A DNA stretch of 64,000 nucleotides from a virus, in the IMG/VR virus record IMGVR_UViG_3300036770_003943, positions 167,777-231,776 of that record. One strand, written 5' to 3'. Of the stretch, positions 15,090 to 23,852 are shown piece after piece; position 1 is the stretch's first letter, and every line of letters begins with the position of its first letter. Under the pieces are notes generated by a model. That model had not been told where the DNA came from, did not search any database, and saw only the letters and a list, made by a program, of their open reading frames with translations. The position numbers and the translations under genes were made by a program.

Positions 15090-16075
15090 TTATAGCTTGC
15101 TCCTAAATAGTCACTATGTTCAGTCATTTTGTCCGCAATATTAGTTAGTTGAAATTTTCCACAAAACCTAACAAAATGTAAACCAACCTGACTTATTCTT
15201 TCTTTTTGACTGGCTGTTGTAATAACAGTATCAAGTGCTAGTTTAATATCTTCTGGCTGTTCTGTCAAGTCGATTAGTGTTTTATTGAACTGATATCTGT
15301 CACGAACTCTATGTTCTTCACCATTATGATCAACCCAACGCTGTAACATCATATTATTCCAGTTATAGCCTTTGGAATTTCGATCAGCGAAGGCTTCGCG
15401 TAGACCAACTTTGTTTTTAGTACCTTTTTCACGCACACCTGGAAAAGCACTAAAAATATTATCTGTACTATCTCCACGCATACATTTTTCAAATAGTAGC
15501 CAAGCCGGATCTGGAGCAGGTAATGGTTCTTTAGTTTTTTTATCTACTACAGCACGACCCTTTTCGTCAAATACACCTTCTACTGTGATTAGTTGTTTAG
15601 TAATACCATTAAACTGCCTAACATTAGGTGCCAGTAATTGATAGAAATCACTATCGCTGCTAACAATAACATGATTATCATTAGGATGATTTTGTATCCA
15701 GCGAGCAATGAAATCATCTGCTTCACAGCGTTCATGCCGTAATACTGTACAGTTAGTCTTGTCGGAAAAATAGTTTTTTAGTTCATCAAAGGCTTGCCAA
15801 AAAACTCGATCCTCTTCAGCTTCTTTAGGACTAAGAGCAGCACGAGCATCTTGACGATTACGTTTATATCCTTCGTAAACATCCTTTCGCCAACTACGCC
15901 CTTCTAAACAGATAACAACATGACTGCCTTTAAAGTCACGCCATACCTTGTTAATACTGTTAAACATAATGTGATAGGCCATGCCTACTTTGGTTTCAGG
16001 ATCTTCCCCTCGCACAACATGTCTGGCACGAAAGAACAGGTTAGCGGCGTCAACTAGTAGATACATTTTAGTCAT
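15086..16075 (-). CDS. 5'-3' exonuclease (T4 RNase H/FEN-like)
   Basis: 329 aa. FEN-family acidic motifs are present: LLVDAANLFFRARH at the N-terminus, RCEADDFIARWIQ, VSSDSDFYQLL, then RGDSTDNIFSAFPGVREKG, the helix-hairpin-helix/metal region. T4 RNase H removes RNA primers and flaps on the lagging strand. The assignment fits the nearby replication genes (clamp and polymerase at 28.6-32.5 kb). Confidence 0.9.
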   Translation of the reverse strand: MTKMYLLVDAANLFFRARHVVRGEDPETKVGMAYHIMFNSINKVWRDFKGSHVVICLEGRSWRKDVYEGYKRNRQDARAALSPKEAEEDRVFWQAFDELKNYFSDKTNCTVLRHERCEADDFIARWIQNHPNDNHVIVSSDSDFYQLLAPNVRQFNGITKQLITVEGVFDEKGRAVVDKKTKEPLPAPDPAWLLFEKCMRGDSTDNIFSAFPGVREKGTKNKVGLREAFADRNSKGYNWNNMMLQRWVDHNGEEHRVRDRYQFNKTLIDLTEQPEDIKLALDTVITTASQKERISQVGLHFVRFCGKFQLTNIADKMTEHSDYLGASYK

Positions 16076-16280
16076 TTAAATAAGATTCAATTAATTTTTG
16101 GTCAATCTGTTCGCGAAATACTGAATTAAATTCCTGTAACAGGCTCATCCACTCCGTATATTCTCTTACTGTAAATAGGAATTCTTCCCAATCATTGTTT
16201 TCTTGCGTTTTATATGAAACTAATATATGATCGGAGCCAACCCAATTTACACGAAAGCTCCAGCGTAGTTTACTGGTCAT
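16068..16280 (-). CDS. Hypothetical protein (70 aa)
   Basis: Start set at ATG 16280 (MTSKLRWSFRVNWVGSDHILVSYK), overlapping the upstream stop by 11 bp. Short beta-strand N-terminus and helical C-terminus (LLQEFNSVFREQIDQKLIESYL). No family recognised. Confidence 0.6.
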   Translation of the reverse strand: MTSKLRWSFRVNWVGSDHILVSYKTQENNDWEEFLFTVREYTEWMSLLQEFNSVFREQIDQKLIESYLND

Positions 16281-16596
16281 CGGATTTTTTGTCAACTTTT
16301 TTACGTCGTTTTGGTAAAATGTCCGCATCAGCTACGAATTTGCTTTCTTCGTCTATCTGTGCTCCTATATTTTTACAAAGATCTGTAAACCAACGATCCA
16401 CTATTTCTTCGTCGTTTTTTCCGCTATAGCCATGGGTTTTTAGAAACTCAATGAAAGCATTGTTCCATTCTAATTCCATAAAGCCTTGTCTTGGATTGTT
16501 TTCATCAAAATCGGTATTGATTACGTTAACCCAAGGTTCATTAGACTCTTTGGGATTTTTTGTTTTGCTGAATAGTTTTTTAATTTTTTCTAACAT
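16270..16596 (-). CDS. Hypothetical protein (108 aa)
   Basis: Highly charged protein with basic ends (LEKIKKLFSKTKNP, PKRRKKVDKKSDDQ) and a central helical part GFMELEWNNAFIEFLKTHGYSGKNDEEIVDRWFTDLC. No family recognised. Confidence 0.6.
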   Translation of the reverse strand: MLEKIKKLFSKTKNPKESNEPWVNVINTDFDENNPRQGFMELEWNNAFIEFLKTHGYSGKNDEEIVDRWFTDLCKNIGAQIDEESKFVADADILPKRRKKVDKKSDDQ

Positions 16597-16597
16597 A

Positions 16598-16891
16598 TTA
16601 TTTCATTGTTTTAGCATGTGTGCTTAGGACTGCTGCAAGTTTTTCTGTAGTTTTCTTGTCCAACAATATTTCTTGGAAAGCACCATAATCACACTGATGA
16701 CCTAGAATATACTTGACAGCATATTGTACTCTATTCCAAAATTTCTTTTTTGATAAATGAATGTTCACGTATATATGATCATTCCATCCAGGATCTGGGT
16801 CGTAGTTTATTACAAATTGATGTTCAAGACTACCGCAATCACAGACAAATAGTTTATTTTCCACTACATTTTCCAAAAGTTGTTTTGCCAT
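16598..16891 (-). CDS. Hypothetical protein (97 aa) with N-terminal CxC
   Basis: MAKQLLENVVENKLFVCDCGSLEHQFVINYD...YVNIHLSKKKFWNRVQYAVKYILGHQCDYGAFQEILL. The CxC and later Cys suggest a metal or structural site. It resembles small T4-like phage proteins with CxCxSxEH starts. The start could also be an ATG 18 bp upstream. Confidence 0.65.
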   Translation of the reverse strand: MAKQLLENVVENKLFVCDCGSLEHQFVINYDPDPGWNDHIYVNIHLSKKKFWNRVQYAVKYILGHQCDYGAFQEILLDKKTTEKLAAVLSTHAKTMK

Positions 16892-17057
16892 CCTGACAAA
16901 GTAACACATACTCTACACCAGCAGCACCACCCACATATTCTTTTTCTGTTCGAGGAGTTTCGGTTCTATCAATCCTGGTCCAATCTGCTCTTAGAGCCTG
17001 CGATGATACCATGATGATAAATGCTGCTAGTAATATGTTAGTATAAGTTCTGAACAT
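16854..17057 (-). CDS. Small exported protein (67 aa)
   Basis: Start at ATG 17057 in a TAATG overlap with queE. MFRTYTNILLAAFIIMVSSQALRA is a signal peptide; the mature part (EYVGGAAGVEYVLLCQDGKTTFGKC) has two Cys that could form a periplasmic disulfide. Function unknown. Confidence 0.6.
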   Translation of the reverse strand: MFRTYTNILLAAFIIMVSSQALRADWTRIDRTETPRTEKEYVGGAAGVEYVLLCQDGKTTFGKCSGK

Positions 17058-17911
17058 TATTTGCCCCAACCATTGCTCCAAATATCTACATGAAGTCTTG
17101 GACTGTAACGATAGCCACGCTCTAGAGCCATATCTGCTACCTGCTTGTTATTAGCAAAATAACTTTCATCGGTGCCACCAATACTCATAACATATATTTG
17201 TCCACGAAAACCTTCATGCCGATATTCTTGGACTACTTGATCTACTTCATCAAAATCTTCCTTAGTGCTAACAACAAATTTAAGATAAACATGACCTACG
17301 TCTTGATAATCAATAATTATACTAGGCTTAATTGCCTGTTCTTTTGTTTCACCACTGCTACTGAGTTTCGGGCTGACACTAAATGTAATATTATCTTTGT
17401 TTAAGTGACATTGATTTTTGAGATAATCTTTAAAATCTTTATGTAGCAACTGGGTACCATTAGTTTCGAATGTTAAGTTAGATAAGTCACGCATAGCAGC
17501 ATGGCTTAACAGCTCGGGATATAAGTATTGCCATGCCAACAAAGGTTCGCCGCCAGTGATAACAAGATGAACGTCATTGCCATTATCTTGAACCCAACGG
17601 TGATTGGGTGTAAGTTTAAGCATGGCGCTAATACTTTCTTCTATAGTGTATCGAGGACTAAATTTTCTAAAGTTTGGATGCCAGCTAGCATAACTATCAC
17701 ATCCATGTTTTACCAAAGGTAAATCCATAAAATTAGCATATTTACTAGGATCAATTTCATCAGGCTCTGTAGTTTTTTGTCCTCGAGGCAAGCCAAAACC
17801 CGCACACTGGAAATTACAGCCAAATGTTCTAAAAAACACACTGGGAACTCCTGTAAATCGTCCTTCTCCCTGTGCGCTGTAAAAAATTTCACTTACTTTA
17901 AACGTTTCCAA
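17057..17911 (-). CDS. queE: 7-carboxy-7-deazaguanine synthase (QueE), phage-type
   Basis: 284 aa radical-SAM protein. EIFYSAQGEGRFTGVPSVF at about 7-25 is the QueE signature, LVITGGEPLLAW binds SAM, and NLTFETNGTQ and SVSPKLSSSGE are typical. QueE converts CPH4 to CDG in the 7-deazaguanine pathway. The cluster motif is unusual: CNFQC is followed by AGFGLPRG, and the next candidate Cys is about 35 residues on, in HGCDSYASW. I recall the same arrangement in phage QueE proteins. Works with FolE (20238) and DpdA (25889). Confidence 0.88.
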   Translation of the reverse strand: METFKVSEIFYSAQGEGRFTGVPSVFFRTFGCNFQCAGFGLPRGQKTTEPDEIDPSKYANFMDLPLVKHGCDSYASWHPNFRKFSPRYTIEESISAMLKLTPNHRWVQDNGNDVHLVITGGEPLLAWQYLYPELLSHAAMRDLSNLTFETNGTQLLHKDFKDYLKNQCHLNKDNITFSVSPKLSSSGETKEQAIKPSIIIDYQDVGHVYLKFVVSTKEDFDEVDQVVQEYRHEGFRGQIYVMSIGGTDESYFANNKQVADMALERGYRYSPRLHVDIWSNGWGK

Positions 17912-18128
17912 ATCTTATTCCACTCCTAATTTTATCACCATACTTGAGTCTAAGTAGACACTCAAACTCTGTATCAATTGGGCCTTCTAGAGCATACCAT
18001 TCTTCGGACTCCGGCGGACTCCAGGTGTCATACAATACTCTGATTTTAACATCAGGATAATTGTCTGTCAACCAGTATTCTAATTGTTTACTTTCCCAAA
18101 AGTTAAGAGTCAGAAGTATTTGACTCAT
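17898..18128 (-). CDS. Hypothetical protein (76 aa)
   Basis: Reads MSQILLTLNFWESKQLEYWL then DVKIRVLYDTWSPPESEEWYALEGPIDTEFECLLRLKYG. An ATG at 18164 has a better SD (GGAG) but a longer overlap with the HIT gene, so the start is uncertain. Between queE and HIT; no family recognised. Confidence 0.55.
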   Translation of the reverse strand: MSQILLTLNFWESKQLEYWLTDNYPDVKIRVLYDTWSPPESEEWYALEGPIDTEFECLLRLKYGDKIRSGIRFGNV

Positions 18129-18537
18129 ATTGTGTATAGTCACCTTTTCCTGGTATGACATGCCGTACTCCACCTTTTGGATTTTCGCAATCACCATTTT
18201 TTCTTAAAATAAGATGTATATGCGGCCACATCACAGTTTGTCCAGCCGCTTCGCCATAGTTTATGCCAACATTGAAACCATCGCAGTGTTCTTCATCTAC
18301 CATTTGTACTCCTTGTCGCACCGCAGCAATTAAACATTCAGCCACATCATCCATATCATTGGTTTTTGGTACGTACAAGTAATGACCAGCAGCACTTACA
18401 GGAAAACTATCTTTATAGACAACCATACTGCCATTGTCTTTAATTGGATCCCGCCAGGGATAATTTTCTGGAATATAGTTTTCCACACCATACTTAATGA
18501 TAACTTCTGATTGTTTACCGGCTCGTTTTCTTTTCAT
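18103..18537 (-). CDS. HIT-family (histidine triad) nucleotide-binding protein
   Basis: 144 aa. The HIT signature appears as AAGQTVMWPHIHLILRKNGD; the usual HxHxH is reduced to PHIHL, with the first His replaced. The C-terminal PKGGVRHVIPGKGDY matches the HIT tail (GGVR). FPVSAAGHYLYVPK fits the N-terminal strand. HIT proteins hydrolyse nucleotide-phosphoramidate or dinucleotide substrates. Coupled to the phosphoribosyltransferase gene upstream, suggesting a nucleotide-salvage role. Confidence 0.75.
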   Translation of the reverse strand: MKRKRAGKQSEVIIKYGVENYIPENYPWRDPIKDNGSMVVYKDSFPVSAAGHYLYVPKTNDMDDVAECLIAAVRQGVQMVDEEHCDGFNVGINYGEAAGQTVMWPHIHLILRKNGDCENPKGGVRHVIPGKGDYTQYESNTSDS

Positions 18538-19111
18538 TCTTTTTCCCTACAAATGGTTCTTCCCATGGAAACACTACCCATGGATCAACAAGAGGATCCT
18601 TATTGTGTATGGTATAATCAACTTTACGTTGAAAAAAACTAGCCGGATTATTCCATAGCGTAGCAAATCGAACATTATCGTTCCAAACGTCATTCCACCT
18701 AGGATTACTAGGAAGAGTTTGCTCAGGTAAGTTTTCAATTATGTAATTAAACGTAGCACCACTGTCGTTGATGTCATCACAAATCAGTATTTTTTTACTG
18801 CGCTTCTTGTAATCCGCTCGATATGAACTGTTGTTATGCGACAACTGAGTATCTTCAACATGAGCATTGTACCAACCAAAAGCGTCATCTGCTATAGTTT
18901 TATCCATATCAATACGCACATGATCTCGCAGACTAATTGATATTACCCTTAAAGGTATGTCCATATAATTACTCAAACTTACTCCTAGGGGTAATCCACC
19001 TCGAGTTATTCCAACTAGATAATCTGGAATCCATTTACTTTTAGTGATTTGATTAAACAGTTTAACAACGTCTTTATCAAAATCTTTCCATGTGTAATAA
19101 ATTTTATTCAC
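18515..19111 (-). CDS. Phosphoribosyltransferase (purine type)
   Basis: GTG start at 19111 (VNKIYYTWKDFDKDV) is chosen because the only longer start is a TTG deep inside the upstream gene. The PRPP-binding loop KILICDDINDSGATFNYI and the N-terminal YLVGITRGGLPLGVSLSNYM are classic type I PRTase (Gpt/Xpt-like) features. Predicted to attach ribose-5-phosphate to a purine base, possibly linked to the 7-deazaguanine pathway or salvage. Overlaps the HIT gene by 23 bp. Confidence 0.8.
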   Translation of the reverse strand: MNKIYYTWKDFDKDVVKLFNQITKSKWIPDYLVGITRGGLPLGVSLSNYMDIPLRVISISLRDHVRIDMDKTIADDAFGWYNAHVEDTQLSHNNSSYRADYKKRSKKILICDDINDSGATFNYIIENLPEQTLPSNPRWNDVWNDNVRFATLWNNPASFFQRKVDYTIHNKDPLVDPWVVFPWEEPFVGKKNEKKTSR

Positions 19112-19469
19112 TTTTCTTTTTTTTAGCCTTAGATGGTTCGCTAGTAATGATAGCGCCTTCGTATCCTGGGTGATAGGGAGCTTCTTCAACTAATTTGCTA
19201 CGTTTATGTTCTTCTATCGCCTGCTCTACATTCGTAGCCAACTTGTCCCAATCAATAGTAAGATCAACTCGTCCGTCACTGTAAACAGTGCGTACACTAT
19301 AGTTGCCAATATGTACGCCTGGTTCTTCGGGCTTAATGTCAAACAACTTAGTTTCTTTCTTTATGCCCTTAGGTTTGACTGCGGAGTCTTTTAATTTTTT
19401 TACTGTCTTTTTAGACAAAGCACCATCATCCTTGGGATATGCTGGTTTGGTAGATTTTTTAGTTGCCAT
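19104..19469 (-). CDS. Lys-rich hypothetical protein (121 aa)
   Basis: Basic, mostly disordered ends (MATKKSTKPAYPKDDGALSK; KAKKKKSE) with a central GVHIGNYSVRTVYSDGRVDLTIDW beta region. Probable nucleic-acid contact. Same operon as the PRTase. Confidence 0.6.
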   Translation of the reverse strand: MATKKSTKPAYPKDDGALSKKTVKKLKDSAVKPKGIKKETKLFDIKPEEPGVHIGNYSVRTVYSDGRVDLTIDWDKLATNVEQAIEEHKRSKLVEEAPYHPGYEGAIITSEPSKAKKKKSE

Positions 19470-19477
19470 ACTTTTCC

Positions 19478-19717
19478 TTATTCAATGTATTTTTCTGCTT
19501 CTTCAGATTTGGTTTTTAATAAGTAATTGTTGTTAATTCTTTTATTAAATTCATCAGGTATGCTAAGTAAGTCTTTAATTTGAATTTGCTGTTCTTCTGA
19601 TAGTAAAGGCATTATTTCTGATGCGGTAAGCCATACAAGTCGTTCAAGTCTAGTACGCTCATAAGTGTTACTAAATCCAGCTCGATATATTAATTTTTCT
19701 AATCGATTGTTATTCAT
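19478..19717 (-). CDS. Hypothetical helical protein (79 aa)
   Basis: NNNRLEKLIYRAGFSNTYERTRLERLVWLTASEIMPLLSEEQQ...: two to three amphipathic helices. Overlaps the upstream gene's stop by 8 bp. No family recognised. Confidence 0.6.
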   Translation of the reverse strand: MNNNRLEKLIYRAGFSNTYERTRLERLVWLTASEIMPLLSEEQQIQIKDLLSIPDEFNKRINNNYLLKTKSEEAEKYIE

Positions 19718-20066
19718 TTTTAAGTGAATCCATTAACCAAGAATGAGCAAACTCAGTTACATCGGGCATTTTTTTAGACAACTCTTTATCATTGGCTATA
19801 TTAATTGCCATAATTTTCATGATCTTAACTACTCTGAACAAATCGTCAATTTTAATAATTTGTCCTTGATGCTCTAGTGTACCATTAGAATTTACCTTTA
19901 GTACCGCCTCTCCTGCCGATGATGTAACTGCTAGGAGGGCTGTGTTTGCTGTTATTGTACCGTTATTTACATTGGTTAGAGTGGTATTTGTATGACTTAG
20001 TGTACCACCAGATCCACCAGATCCAGTAACTACATTATGAACTATAAAAGGTTTATGAGTAGTCAT
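19710..20066 (-). CDS. Hypothetical protein (118 aa), virion-like N-terminus
   Basis: The first half is Thr/Asn/Gly-rich (GSGGSGGTLSHTNTTLTN) like short tail or decoration proteins. The second half has DDLFRVVKIMKIMAINIAND, a helical core. Could be a chimera of a fibre-like strand and a helical domain. Function unknown. Confidence 0.55.
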   Translation of the reverse strand: MTTHKPFIVHNVVTGSGGSGGTLSHTNTTLTNVNNGTITANTALLAVTSSAGEAVLKVNSNGTLEHQGQIIKIDDLFRVVKIMKIMAINIANDKELSKKMPDVTEFAHSWLMDSLKNE

Positions 20067-20238
20067 GTGATTGAATAATACTAGTGACAGATATTAGTGT
20101 GGGTTTTATGTTGCTATCTCGACCTACCGTTAGTTGTATAATGACATCATGATCATGTAAGCTAGACATGATACCGTTAGCTTCCTCGAGCTTTGTTTTT
20201 AGTTGACTCACTAAATCAGATACTATGGGATCTTTCAT
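20053..20238 (-). CDS. Hypothetical protein (61 aa)
   Basis: MKDPIVSDLVSQLKTKLEEANGI followed by short beta strands. The ATG overlaps the folE stop at 20238 by one base, so it is coupled. No family recognised. Confidence 0.6.
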   Translation of the reverse strand: MKDPIVSDLVSQLKTKLEEANGIMSSLHDHDVIIQLTVGRDSNIKPTLISVTSIIQSHDYS

Positions 20239-20921
20239 TAAGTTCTCTTACAGTTATTAACTATGTTCATAAACTCGGCTCTTACAGCGGCCTCTGTTTT
20301 AAAGCAACCTCCTAGTTTACTTGTAACAGTGCTTGAACCAACATCTTCGACTCCTCTGCTTTTTACACAGTAATGCTGAGCATCAATTACTACTGCTACA
20401 TTATTTGTGTCCAGGATGTAACTTAGAGCATGAAAAATCTGTTCTGTTAATCTTTCCTGTATTTGAGGACGTTTACTAAAATATTCTACGATACGATTAA
20501 TCTTACTTAGTCCTAGCACTTTATTCTTAGGAATATAAGCTACAGTGGCTACCCCATCAATCACAACAAAATGATGTTCACAGTTGCTCTGCACATTGAC
20601 ATTACGTTCAATGACCATTTCATCGTACTTCATCTTGTTATCAACTGTGGTACACTTAGGAAAGGCATCATAGTCGAGCCCCCAAAAGATCTCCCCTACA
20701 AACATTTTGGCCACACGCTTGGGAGTTTCAATCAAACTGTCATCCATCAGATCCAGTCCAAGAGTTTCCATGATATCTTTGAACTTTCGTTCAATGATTT
20801 CAATCTTGTCTGTTCTACTAAGACCATTTATAATAGTGGGGGTTTCAACACCCATTTTCACTAGATGATTGTGAACTTGTAGTCCAAGTTCAGGATCACA
20901 CTTTACTTTGTTGAAGCTCAT
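20238..20921 (-). CDS. folE: GTP cyclohydrolase I (FolE)
   Basis: 227 aa. Zinc and active-site motifs are intact: SNCEHHFVVIDG, AYIPKNKVLGLSKINRIV, RPQIQERLTEQ and HYCVKSRGV. FolE converts GTP to dihydroneopterin triphosphate, the first step towards both folate and 7-deazaguanine. With QueE, a QueD-like protein and DpdA in the same strand segment, it most likely feeds DNA modification here. A TATAAATA box lies 80 bp upstream. Confidence 0.95.
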   Translation of the reverse strand: MSFNKVKCDPELGLQVHNHLVKMGVETPTIINGLSRTDKIEIIERKFKDIMETLGLDLMDDSLIETPKRVAKMFVGEIFWGLDYDAFPKCTTVDNKMKYDEMVIERNVNVQSNCEHHFVVIDGVATVAYIPKNKVLGLSKINRIVEYFSKRPQIQERLTEQIFHALSYILDTNNVAVVIDAQHYCVKSRGVEDVGSSTVTSKLGGCFKTEAAVRAEFMNIVNNCKRT

Positions 20922-20999
20922 TACAATTTCCTTTCAAAGCATCTATCGTTTATGCTCAACGAGACCTAAGTCTAAGATGTTACCGTTGTGTAACATGTT

Positions 21000-21007
21000 T
21001 ATTTATA
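21000..21007 (-). promoter_or_regulatory. Putative late promoter box (TATAAATA)
   Basis: Exact T4 late consensus TATAAATA on the minus strand, overlapping the 3' end of the gene 21003-21356 and about 80 bp before folE. Confidence 0.45.
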
Positions 21008-21356
21008 CTGTGGTTTTGTTTTCTGTATAGTCTTTGACCAAGGTCTTGATTAACTCTAGGTGATTGTATGCTTCATCTAGTGCAGGGTATTGACTGCGTA
21101 GTTCTTTTTCTTCAGCCTGTTTTCGTTTTTGTTCTTCAATCCATATATACATGGCATGAACATCAATATTACTATGTAGTTCAACAGTGGGATCTATACG
21201 TTGCCAACCATTGCCAATACTGACTTCAAAACACTTGTTCATGCCGTTCCATTGAACAGCACCTGTGACACTAGGTAAATTATAACTGCGATCTGTTTGA
21301 TAAAATACAGGACTAACTCCAGTATGTGTAATTCTAATCATTCGAAATTTCTCCAT
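21003..21356 (-). CDS. Hypothetical protein (117 aa)
   Basis: N-terminal beta-rich part (MIRITHTGVSPVFYQTDRSYNLPSVTGAVQWNGMNKCFEV) and a helical Glu/Lys-rich C-terminus. The first half resembles short T4-like phage virion proteins. Overlaps the glycosyltransferase gene's 3' end by 19 bp. Confidence 0.6.
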   Translation of the reverse strand: MEKFRMIRITHTGVSPVFYQTDRSYNLPSVTGAVQWNGMNKCFEVSIGNGWQRIDPTVELHSNIDVHAMYIWIEEQKRKQAEEKELRSQYPALDEAYNHLELIKTLVKDYTENKTTV

Positions 21357-22441
21357 AAGTTATTGGCACTAAAGAACTGTTCCGTTAGAGCCTCCGTTTG
21401 TTTTCTTAGCTGGACCAGTCTTTTATCATAGTGTGTCATAGTAACTATGATGTGATGACATAGTTCTTGCCTATGTTGTAGATAATTATCCCAGTTCAAG
21501 GTCCATTCGCTAGGATACTTAAATCCGTCAAAATACATCTCTTTATAACTGAGTCTGTCTGGCACTACCGGAATAGCATCTACCAAGGCACCTTCGTAAC
21601 AACTAATACCTAGGGTTTCTTGTAGATTAGCGGAAAACACAATCTTAGCCTCGCCTAACAGATTATGATATTCGTCTTTAGTCAGCGATTGATCTTGACA
21701 TACCACAAACTCGTACTTTGGTAACCAATGTTTTAGGTCACGAAAGATTTCAACCTGCTTCTCTGGTGCTATACGATGTGGAAACAGAATAAGGTCACGC
21801 TTGGATAATCCTTTGTATGGAAGTAGCATAGTTTCCATATATTCCATGGGCCAACCGGTGCGAACAATCTTATCTAACTTGCCATCGAGTGCTTGTTTAA
21901 GATCTTCATCGAACCAGGGATTTTCCATTTCCATGCCATCGTTCAACAAGTTACGCATAAACATTTCAATATGAAAGTCTGTGGCAAAGTAGTTATAGTC
22001 AATAGCGTGAAAGAATGATTTTTCAGCATGTCTTACCCACGGAACATCTCCAATAAGGCGTCCTAAGAAGTCTTGTGGATCATAACTACCAGCATGCCAT
22101 AATGCGTGAATTTTTACTGGCGTGCCCAGTAGCTCACTCATATATTTTAAGTTTATAATGCCTGGGTGCCAAGCATCAGTAAGAAGAAAATGGTCGCCAG
22201 GTTTAACGGCTCCCTGGCAAAAAAGCCTGCTAAACTGTTCAACCTGACTAGACTTATATATATTGGTGCCGCCAAAATTAAGAAAAGCACCAGGAGTAGT
22301 GGCACTAGGAATATCTTCAGGACCAGCGATGATGTGAACATCATGTCCTTGTCTTTTAAGAATTTCGGGTACATGTTTTTTCCATTGAGCAGTATAGCGT
22401 GTTTCTACACTTTCTAAGTCTATTAGAAAAATTCGACTCAT
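21338..22441 (-). CDS. GT-B fold glycosyltransferase-like protein
   Basis: 367 aa. Two Rossmann-like halves: an N-terminal region with LLTDAWHPGIINLKYMSELLG, and a C-terminal half with LILFPHRIAPEKQVEIFRDL and LQETLGISCYEGALVDAIPVVPDRLSY, the nucleotide-sugar-binding E(x7)E-type region. Likely transfers a sugar to DNA (as T4 Agt/Bgt do) or to host surface glycans. Its position within a DNA-modification cluster makes DNA or base glycosylation possible but unproven. ATGA overlap with the next gene. Confidence 0.75.
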   Translation of the reverse strand: MSRIFLIDLESVETRYTAQWKKHVPEILKRQGHDVHIIAGPEDIPSATTPGAFLNFGGTNIYKSSQVEQFSRLFCQGAVKPGDHFLLTDAWHPGIINLKYMSELLGTPVKIHALWHAGSYDPQDFLGRLIGDVPWVRHAEKSFFHAIDYNYFATDFHIEMFMRNLLNDGMEMENPWFDEDLKQALDGKLDKIVRTGWPMEYMETMLLPYKGLSKRDLILFPHRIAPEKQVEIFRDLKHWLPKYEFVVCQDQSLTKDEYHNLLGEAKIVFSANLQETLGISCYEGALVDAIPVVPDRLSYKEMYFDGFKYPSEWTLNWDNYLQHRQELCHHIIVTMTHYDKRLVQLRKQTEALTEQFFSANNLWRNFE

Positions 22442-22941
22442 ACTGGTTGATCTCCAACATAGTCTTTCCAGTCGGTATATACTCTACGACGCATAAGGTC
22501 GTGTAAATAATGACACCATACTCCAGGATTAGTATCTCCCCAAGTATTGTCATCGATTTTTAATACTGCGTTATAGTTGTAGAGTTTGATATAGGGAAGT
22601 TTGACACTGATCATAGGAATAAATCTATTGTGCTCAGTGAATCCCATTTCGTGAATTTCATTAGCATACTTTACATCAAAGTCAAGAGTAACCCAATAGC
22701 CATGATCCAATAAAGTATTGATCATTTTACCCCAAGCACGCCAATCATCTGTTGTTACAGGTTTAAAGCATTGGCTAGTGCCTAAATAGATGTGACGTAG
22801 GTTATCGACTTTACTAACAATCTCATCTATGGGTTTTACTCCAACTACAAATAATGTCCGTTCTCCCTTCATCGGTGTGTTTTCGACTTCTATACCAATG
22901 AAGTAATCTACCTGTTGTCTGCCTTCGGTGTCTATGGCCAT
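22438..22941 (-). CDS. Hypothetical protein (167 aa)
   Basis: Reads MAIDTEGRQQVDYFIGIEVENTPMKGE..., then TLFVVGVKPIDEIV, NLRHIYLGTSQCF and a GYWVTLDFDVKYANEIHEMG segment. It looks like an alpha/beta (TIM-barrel-like) fold, and I recall such proteins next to glycosyltransferases in T4-like phages. No function assigned. Coupled to both neighbours. Confidence 0.65.
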   Translation of the reverse strand: MAIDTEGRQQVDYFIGIEVENTPMKGERTLFVVGVKPIDEIVSKVDNLRHIYLGTSQCFKPVTTDDWRAWGKMINTLLDHGYWVTLDFDVKYANEIHEMGFTEHNRFIPMISVKLPYIKLYNYNAVLKIDDNTWGDTNPGVWCHYLHDLMRRRVYTDWKDYVGDQPV

Positions 22942-23852
22942 ACAATGTATCCTCTACTATAATCTCTGGGCCTATTCATGCCATCTTGAAACGCATGTTG
23001 CCATTCAGTTGTTCTATTATAGCTTCTTGTCCAAAATTTATCAACATTAAGTTTGCCACTTTCAATCCACTCTACAGCCTGTTTCATACATAAATCAAAC
23101 ATAGGTTTTCTAGGACTTGGTCTACTGGTTGTTACAGCCCGCCAAAGCATGTTTTCACTTTCTTTTTTAGAAATACTACGACCTACAGCATCGACTAGTA
23201 AACCATTTTCATTAATCAGTTCTGGATCTTCTAAGAAGGCAATGCCTTCTTTCAATACTATAACAACTTCATAATTTTTATCTGGACGATCTTTTAGTAC
23301 AACGTTTTCTTTCTCCCATATATCGTGATTGCTTTTACCTATTACGTCAATCTGATACGCTATATTGTTCAGCTGTAGTGTTTTATAGGATATATATGCT
23401 AAAAATCCGCTGCCTATAATTAGTAATTTAGGATTATGTAAGGTAAGGCTTCGTCCTTTGATTTCCATTAACTCACCTTCTACAATGTTTATACCACAAG
23501 CTACAGGTTCAATTATATACTTGGGGTCTGCTTCGGGTACAACAACAAAGTGTCCATCTTTAACTGGATAATAATCAGCATAAGCAGGTTCTCCCCTTGT
23601 GGCAACACAATCTCCTACTTTTACGTTTTGATAAACATTAGACCCTACATTAATTACTCGTCCCAGACCTTCATGTCCTTGCATATGTAAGGGTAATGGG
23701 CCGAATTCTCCCTTCATCATTGCGACATCGCTAGTACAAACGCCAGTCATTATATTTTTAACAATTATACCGTTGTCAAAATTTTCAGGGCATTCGTATT
23801 CAGTTTCATAAAAATACCCATGGCCTTGTGTAGCCAACAATTTAGTTTTCAT
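22932..23852 (-). CDS. Zinc-type MDR alcohol dehydrogenase-like protein
   Basis: 306 aa. GVCTSDVAMMKGEFG (catalytic Cys) and MQGHEGLGRVINVGSNV (GHE motif) are the MDR catalytic-zinc features, and VKVGDCVATRGEPAYADYY follows. The structural-zinc Cys lobe is absent and the Rossmann region (LLIIGSGFLAYISYKTLQL) is shortened. The family oxidises alcohols or sugars with NAD(P). The ATG overlaps the SulP stop (ATGA), giving a translationally coupled GT-MDR-SulP-Gfo/Idh set. Confidence 0.8.
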   Translation of the reverse strand: MKTKLLATQGHGYFYETEYECPENFDNGIIVKNIMTGVCTSDVAMMKGEFGPLPLHMQGHEGLGRVINVGSNVYQNVKVGDCVATRGEPAYADYYPVKDGHFVVVPEADPKYIIEPVACGINIVEGELMEIKGRSLTLHNPKLLIIGSGFLAYISYKTLQLNNIAYQIDVIGKSNHDIWEKENVVLKDRPDKNYEVVIVLKEGIAFLEDPELINENGLLVDAVGRSISKKESENMLWRAVTTSRPSPRKPMFDLCMKQAVEWIESGKLNVDKFWTRSYNRTTEWQHAFQDGMNRPRDYSRGYIVWP

